From JANLUX01 sp031363705 (lineage in GTDB: Bacteria > Bacteroidota > Bacteroidia > AKYH767-A > OLB10), in contig JANLUX010000227.1 of assembly GCA_031363705.1 (NCBI GenBank), forward strand, positions 1 through 8,591: a DNA stretch of 8,591 nt, read 5' to 3'. Positions within the stretch are counted from its first letter, which is position 1. Every line of letters starts with the position of its first letter. Below are positions 4,829-8,591 of this stretch, piece after piece. The position numbers were made by a program, and so were the translations under genes. The notes under the pieces were generated by a model that saw only the letters and a program-made list of their open reading frames with translations, was not told where the DNA came from and ran no database searches.

Positions 4829-6232
4829 ATGTACGGAAATATTCTCGAATTAATTTATCTGGTTGCATCTGTAACTTTCATCATTGGTTTACTGATGATG
4901 GGCAATCCAAAAACTGCTCGTAGGGGAAATACGATTGGCGCCATAGGAATGACGCTGGCAATTATCGGAACCATATTTTTATACCAGACTGATCAGGTAG
5001 TAACGCAAAAAGTTTTCGGATTAATTTTTCTCGCAATTATCATTGGTACTATTATCGGGTGGCTTACCGCGAAGCGGGTTCAGATGACCAAAATGCCGGA
5101 GCTTGTTTCACTCTTCAACGGTATGGGTGGTGCATGTGCTGCATTGATTGGTTTGATTGAGTATCCGCATGCTGTTGAACATGGGAGTGGGTTTGGAATG
5201 ATGCTCTGTATCATTTTAGGTGTAATCATTGGTTCCGTTTCTTTTTCAGGAAGCATCATTGCATTCATGAAACTCAACGGCACATTGAAGAAAGCAATAC
5301 GACTTCCGAATTATAACACAATCAATAATGTTTTCTTAGTGATATTGCTTGGCTTTGGTGGTTATGTTTTATACGCTTCGCACTTACCACATGCGGTTGT
5401 TTATTTGTTGTTTGTACTGGCACTTGCTTATGGAATTTTATTTACCGTTCCTATCGGTGGTGCTGATATGCCGGTTGTTATTTCATTGCTTAATTCATTC
5501 ACCGGATTGGCGGCTGCAACAGGAGGTTTTTTATACGATAACCAGGCTATGCAGACAGGAGGAATTCTGGTTGGGTCAGCAGGAACTATTTTAACTTTTG
5601 CCATGTGTAAAGCAATGAACCGTCCACTTGGTAATGTAATCTTCGGTGCCTTTGGCGAATCCGGTGCTACTGCAACAGCAAGCACTAGTTCAATGAAAGG
5701 TTCAATAAAAGATATCAGTGTAAGCGATACTGCAGTGCTGATGAATTATTCTAAAAAAGTAATTATTGTTCCCGGTTATGGTTTAGCAGTTGCACAGGCA
5801 CAACACGTTATTAAAGAACTGGAAAATATTTTAGAAGAACGCAATGTAACCGTTAAATATGCGATACATCCTGTCGCAGGTCGTATGCCCGGTCACATGA
5901 ATGTGTTGCTTGCGGAAAGTAATGTGTCGTATGATAAGCTGGTGGAGATGGAAGAAATAAATCCTGAGTTTAATACTACTGATGTTGTATTGATTGTGGG
6001 TGCGAATGACGTTGTAAATCCGGCAGCTAAAAATGATCCCTCCTCCCCTATTTACGGAATGCCGATTCTAGAAGTTGAAAACGCTCAACACATAATCGTT
6101 AATAAGCGAAGCATGAATGCCGGTTACGCTGGTATTGAGAATGAACTTTTTTATAATGAGAAAACCAATATGCTTTTTGGCGATGCAAAAGACGTACTCA
6201 CTAAGTTGGTTACCGAATTAAAAACGATGTAA
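4829..6232 (+). CDS. pntB: NAD(P) transhydrogenase, beta subunit (membrane channel and NADP-binding domain)
   Basis: This 467-residue subunit completes the transhydrogenase. Residues 1 to about 280 hold eight or nine hydrophobic segments (domain II), with the family words KMPELVSLFNGMGG (88-101) and GGADMPVVISLLNSFTGLAAA (210-230). Residues of about 295-467 form the cytoplasmic NADP(H)-binding domain III, with VPGYGLAVAQAQH (314-326), HPVAGRMPGHMNVLLAE (347-363), GANDVVNPAA (391-400) and KRSMNAGYAG (426-435). All expected cofactor motifs are intact and the length is normal. Asn97 occupies the position where E. coli PntB has the channel histidine His91, and pntAB carries an alternative histidine. 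The enzyme makes NADPH from NADH using proton-motive force. The stop codon directly abuts the stop of the opposing gene. Confidence 0.96.
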   Translation: MYGNILELIYLVASVTFIIGLLMMGNPKTARRGNTIGAIGMTLAIIGTIFLYQTDQVVTQKVFGLIFLAIIIGTIIGWLTAKRVQMTKMPELVSLFNGMGGACAALIGLIEYPHAVEHGSGFGMMLCIILGVIIGSVSFSGSIIAFMKLNGTLKKAIRLPNYNTINNVFLVILLGFGGYVLYASHLPHAVVYLLFVLALAYGILFTVPIGGADMPVVISLLNSFTGLAAATGGFLYDNQAMQTGGILVGSAGTILTFAMCKAMNRPLGNVIFGAFGESGATATASTSSMKGSIKDISVSDTAVLMNYSKKVIIVPGYGLAVAQAQHVIKELENILEERNVTVKYAIHPVAGRMPGHMNVLLAESNVSYDKLVEMEEINPEFNTTDVVLIVGANDVVNPAAKNDPSSPIYGMPILEVENAQHIIVNKRSMNAGYAGIENELFYNEKTNMLFGDAKDVLTKLVTELKTM

Positions 6233-6640
6233 TTATTCCGCTTCGTTTTCTTTTTTCTCTTCAGCTATATTTGCATAATCCTTTGCAATCTCTTTTAACT
6301 CTATCTCCGATTTTTGCTCCACATTTACTATATTATTGCTTGCATTATCATGCGCTGATACAAGTTCATTCAACTTGATGTGCATTGCTTTCGAGAAATG
6401 ATTGAATGTTTTTTGAATAATAAAAAAGCTAATAAAGGTTACACTTAGTATTACATCACGTACCTGGTCGCGCCAGGGCTCTTCAAAAAAACTTTTGTTC
6501 AATAACCAGTAAACCACCAGCACCAGTGCAATTATAAACGTAATTGAATTTCCTAATACACTTAATACATATCCTGAAAATTTTTCAAAAGAATTTTCTA
6601 CTGAATGGTATATTTTTTTCATAGTTAATACTAGTTTCAT
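6233..6640 (-). CDS. Small membrane protein of the low-affinity iron permease family
   Basis: This 135-residue protein has two likely membrane segments (about 30-47 and 62-77). The word FIIQKTFNHFSKAMHIKLNELV (73-94) and the acidic tail containing EQKSEIELKEI resemble the bacterial low-affinity iron permease family (Pfam Iron_permease type), where IQNTQNRD-KALHLKLDEL is typical. The name comes from a yeast homologue; iron transport by the short bacterial forms is not established, so I do not infer a substrate. The C-terminal third is charged, probably helical and cytoplasmic. The ATG at 6640 gives MKLVLTMKKIYHS. A second ATG at 6620-6622 would start at MKKIYHS and fits the leader length better if the candidate promoter at 6649-6656 is real. 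The gene is convergent with pntB and divergent from the SDR gene. Confidence 0.75.
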   Translation of the reverse strand: MKLVLTMKKIYHSVENSFEKFSGYVLSVLGNSITFIIALVLVVYWLLNKSFFEEPWRDQVRDVILSVTFISFFIIQKTFNHFSKAMHIKLNELVSAHDNASNNIVNVEQKSEIELKEIAKDYANIAEEKKENEAE

Positions 6641-6777
6641 TTCTATATCAAAAGTTGTGCAACCATATTCTGCGGTTGTATTTCCCCAAAAGGATGAAAT
6701 AGAGTCGCATTATAAAAGTCTGAACATGAACTAATTTTTAAGGCATACGATTTGAAGAATTTTACTCATTCTATATA
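6641..6777. promoter_or_regulatory. Divergent intergenic promoter region
   Basis: This 137-base gap must hold promoters for both flanking genes. On the minus strand AACTTTTG (6649-6656) has one mismatch to the Bacteroidota -7 consensus. On the plus strand TACGATTTGAAG (about 6747-6758) has TA and TTTG separated by three bases rather than two. CAACC and GGTTG around 6660-6678 could form a weak 5-bp stem. Nothing here identifies a regulator. Confidence 0.3.
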
Positions 6778-7644
6778 ATGCAAAAAGGCGGTAAAAAACA
6801 TCAAGATTTTCCAGCGCAATCACAGCGGCATCCGGGTTCAGAATATAAAATGAAACCTGAACCCGAATATGATAATTATCTTCCGGGTGCTGATAAATTA
6901 CTCAACAAAAAATGTATTATCACCGGTGGCGACAGCGGTATTGGCAGAGCTGTAGCCATTGCTTTTGCTAAAGAAGGCGCAGATGTTGCCATCATTTATT
7001 TAAGTGAACATAAAGATGCGGAAGACACTGCCAGAATGATTGAAGAACGCTACCAGAAAAAATGTTTAACAATTGCTGCTGATATTTCTAAAGAAGCCAA
7101 ATGCAAAAATGCTGTTGAACGGATATTAAAAAAATTTGACACTGTTGATGTGTTGGTAAACAATGCAGCCATTCATTACCCTGCTGAAAAATTAGAAGAC
7201 ATCACAACAGAACAACTCACAAAAACTTTCAGTGTAAATGTTTTTTCAATGTTCTGGATAACCAAAGCTGTTTTGCCAAAAATGAATGAAGGTGACAGCA
7301 TCATTATTACATCATCAGTCACTGCTTATCGCGGAAGCGGAGGATTATTGGATTACAGTGCAACCAAGGGTGCTATTGTTTCATTTACAAGAAGTCTTTC
7401 AGCAAATCTGATTGACAGAAAAATTCGTGTAAACGGAGTAGCCCCCGGACCCGTTTGGACACCTTTGATTGTCTCCAGCTTTCCTCCTGATAAAGTAAAA
7501 GTATTTGGCACCGATGCACCCATGAAACGTGCGGGACAACCCGTAGAGATTGCCCCTGCTTATGTGTTTCTTGCTAGTGATGATGCATCATATATAACAG
7601 GGCAAATCATTCATCCCAATGGCGGAGAAATTATAAACGGCTAA
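6778..7644 (+). CDS. SDR-family oxidoreductase, general-stress type
   Basis: This 288-residue short-chain dehydrogenase has a roughly 40-residue N-terminal extension rich in Pro, Gln and Lys (QDFPAQSQRHPGSEYKM, 9-25), typical of the Bacillus YhxC/YdaD (GSP39) type. The cofactor motif TGGDSGIGRAVA is at 49-60 and NNAA at 128-131. The catalytic set Asn154, Ser180, Tyr193 and Lys197 (YSATK) is complete, and VAPGPVWTPL (221-230) is the usual PG motif. It should be an active cytosolic NAD(P)-dependent oxidoreductase of unknown substrate. The ATG at 6778 is chosen because it preserves the conserved N-terminal extension. The ku gene begins only four bases after the stop, which strongly suggests co-transcription. 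Confidence 0.92.
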   Translation: MQKGGKKHQDFPAQSQRHPGSEYKMKPEPEYDNYLPGADKLLNKKCIITGGDSGIGRAVAIAFAKEGADVAIIYLSEHKDAEDTARMIEERYQKKCLTIAADISKEAKCKNAVERILKKFDTVDVLVNNAAIHYPAEKLEDITTEQLTKTFSVNVFSMFWITKAVLPKMNEGDSIIITSSVTAYRGSGGLLDYSATKGAIVSFTRSLSANLIDRKIRVNGVAPGPVWTPLIVSSFPPDKVKVFGTDAPMKRAGQPVEIAPAYVFLASDDASYITGQIIHPNGGEIING

Positions 7645-7648
7645 CAAC

Positions 7649-8437
7649 ATGAGACCAATTTGGACAGGAGCCATCAGCTTCGGATTAATAAACATTCCGG
7701 TAAAACTTTTTTCTGCTGTAGAAGAAAGTTCGCTTGATCTTGATATGCTTGACAGTAAAGATCATGCAAACATTAAATTTAAACGAGTTAATGAAAACAC
7801 GGGTAAGGAGGTGCCGTATGAAAATATTGTGCGTGCTTATAAGTTAGACGATCAGTATGTGGTGTTGGATAAAGAAGATTTTCTGGCTGCTGATGCAAAA
7901 AAAACCAAGACCATCGAAATCATCAACTTTGTGGAGCAAGGTGAGATTGACAGCTTATATTATGAGCAACCTTATTACCTCGAACCGGATAAGACAGGAT
8001 TGAAAGCTTATGGATTACTGCGTGATGCTTTGGCAGCAACAAATAAAGTAGCGGTAACAAGTTTTGTTTTGAGAAATAAAGAATCACTCGCCATACTTAA
8101 ACCTTACGATAAAGTAATTGTGTTAAACCGCATTCGTTTTGCACAAGAGATACGCGACATCAGCGATTTTAATGTTCCCCATGTTACAAAAGGTAAATCA
8201 AAAGAGCAGGAAATGGCTCTTAAGTTGATTGATCAGTTGACAGAAGACTTTGATATCTCAAATTATAAAGACACCTATACTGATAAGCTTTTAAAAATAA
8301 TCAAAGAAAAAGCAAAAGGCAAGAAACCAAAAGTTACTAAAATGAAAGTAGTGCATAATACTAAGAATGAAGATTTGATGGCAATGTTAAAAGCAAGTCT
8401 CTCAGAGAAAAAGAAGCCGGTGAAAAAAGCTTCATAG
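7649..8437 (+). CDS. ku: Ku protein, bacterial non-homologous end joining
   Basis: This 262-residue protein is a bacterial Ku, which forms a homodimeric ring on double-strand DNA ends and recruits the ligase LigD. The opening MRPIWTGAISFGLINIPVKLFSA (1-23) is the family signature. YYLEPDKTGLKAYGLLRDAL (109-128) and LRNKESLAILKPYD (141-154) belong to the core beta-barrel domain. Residues 186-222 correspond to the helical part that in this family precedes the C-terminus. The tail (223-262) is lysine-rich, with a short helix EDLMAMLKASL (241-251) that may be the ligase-contact segment. No ligD is visible; it may lie outside the window. The gene follows the SDR gene by four bases and precedes the YihY-type gene by 39 bases with no obvious terminator. 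Confidence 0.95.
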   Translation: MRPIWTGAISFGLINIPVKLFSAVEESSLDLDMLDSKDHANIKFKRVNENTGKEVPYENIVRAYKLDDQYVVLDKEDFLAADAKKTKTIEIINFVEQGEIDSLYYEQPYYLEPDKTGLKAYGLLRDALAATNKVAVTSFVLRNKESLAILKPYDKVIVLNRIRFAQEIRDISDFNVPHVTKGKSKEQEMALKLIDQLTEDFDISNYKDTYTDKLLKIIKEKAKGKKPKVTKMKVVHNTKNEDLMAMLKASLSEKKKPVKKAS

Positions 8438-8476
8438 CGTTTTTAAACAGAAAAATTTAGTTGAGCTTAATCATGT

Positions 8477-8591
8477 ATGAAATTCAAAGTAAAAGACACC
8501 TGGCAGCTGCTCAAAACAGCTTTTAAATCCTGGAATGAAAAAGATCCCTTCCGCGAAAGCGCCATCATTGCTTACTATGCCATCTTTTCGC
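8477..8591 (+). CDS. YihY/BrkB-type membrane protein, N-terminal fragment cut by window end
   Basis: Thirty-eight codons are visible, starting MKFKVKDTWQLLKTAFKSWN and continuing to AIIAYYAIFS at 29-38. A Trp-containing amphipathic start, then a DP--R-SA--AYYA-FS motif entering the first membrane helix, is characteristic of the YihY/virulence factor BrkB family, often mis-called ribonuclease BN. These are inner-membrane proteins of uncertain function. I chose the ATG at 8477-8479 over the overlapping ATG at 8473 because only the former gives the family sequence. The gene is in line with ku and only 39 bases downstream, so it may belong to the same transcript. The rest lies beyond the window. 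Confidence 0.8.
   Translation, partial: MKFKVKDTWQLLKTAFKSWNEKDPFRESAIIAYYAIFS

Noticed and set aside
5428..5685. Open frames opposite and out of frame within pntB (minus 5428-5685 and 5080-5283, plus 5349-5594)
   Set aside because: All overlap strongly conserved transhydrogenase motifs and show no family features of their own.
8473..8591. ATG at 8473 as a start (M-Y-E-I-Q-S frame)
   Set aside because: The frame does not give a recognisable protein; the ATG four bases later gives a clear YihY-type N-terminus.

Overview
The window looks like a chromosomal segment of an AT-rich member of the Bacteroidota, probably near Chitinophagales or Sphingobacteriales. The evidence is a secreted protein with a type IX secretion (T9SS) C-terminal sorting domain, AT-rich leaders without clear Shine-Dalgarno sequences, several partial matches to the Bacteroidota -7 promoter element (TAnnTTTG), and a Bacteroidota-type conserved 101-residue protein. 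I see no rRNA, tRNA, CRISPR array, transposase or phage gene.

Layout. Positions 32-130 hold a hairpin repeat (copy 1). It runs into the 3' end of a minus-strand PhnP-like metallo-hydrolase (117-887), which follows a conserved small unknown protein (966-1271, minus). A 242-base gap (1272-1513) contains a perfect 22-bp inverted repeat followed by eight T on the plus strand. A T9SS-exported propeller-like protein follows (1514-3034, minus). Its open frame continues upstream into a GC-richer dispersed repeat (about 3057-3127), and I treat that extension as non-coding. On the plus strand lies a three-gene proton-translocating transhydrogenase operon: pntAA (3182-4288), pntAB (4367-4675) and pntB (4829-6232). 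A second copy of the hairpin repeat (4687-4787) sits inside it. A small membrane protein of the low-affinity iron permease family (6233-6640, minus) abuts pntB tail to tail. The last block is plus-strand: an SDR oxidoreductase (6778-7644), ku (7649-8437) and the start of a YihY/BrkB-type membrane protein (8477 to the window end).

How the genes work together. The three pnt genes encode one membrane complex that uses proton-motive force to reduce NADP+ with NADH. The SDR and Ku genes are four bases apart and probably co-transcribed. Ku is the DNA-end-binding protein of bacterial non-homologous end joining, and the SDR resembles general-stress dehydrogenases, so the block may belong to a stress or stationary-phase programme; that is inference.

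The most interesting signal is non-coding. Two roughly 100-bp palindromic elements (32-130 and 4687-4787) share conserved internal blocks and the same orientation relative to the gene upstream. Each is capped by five outer base pairs that differ between copies yet remain perfectly self-complementary. At least two other unrelated inverted or dispersed repeats also occupy the intergenic gaps.
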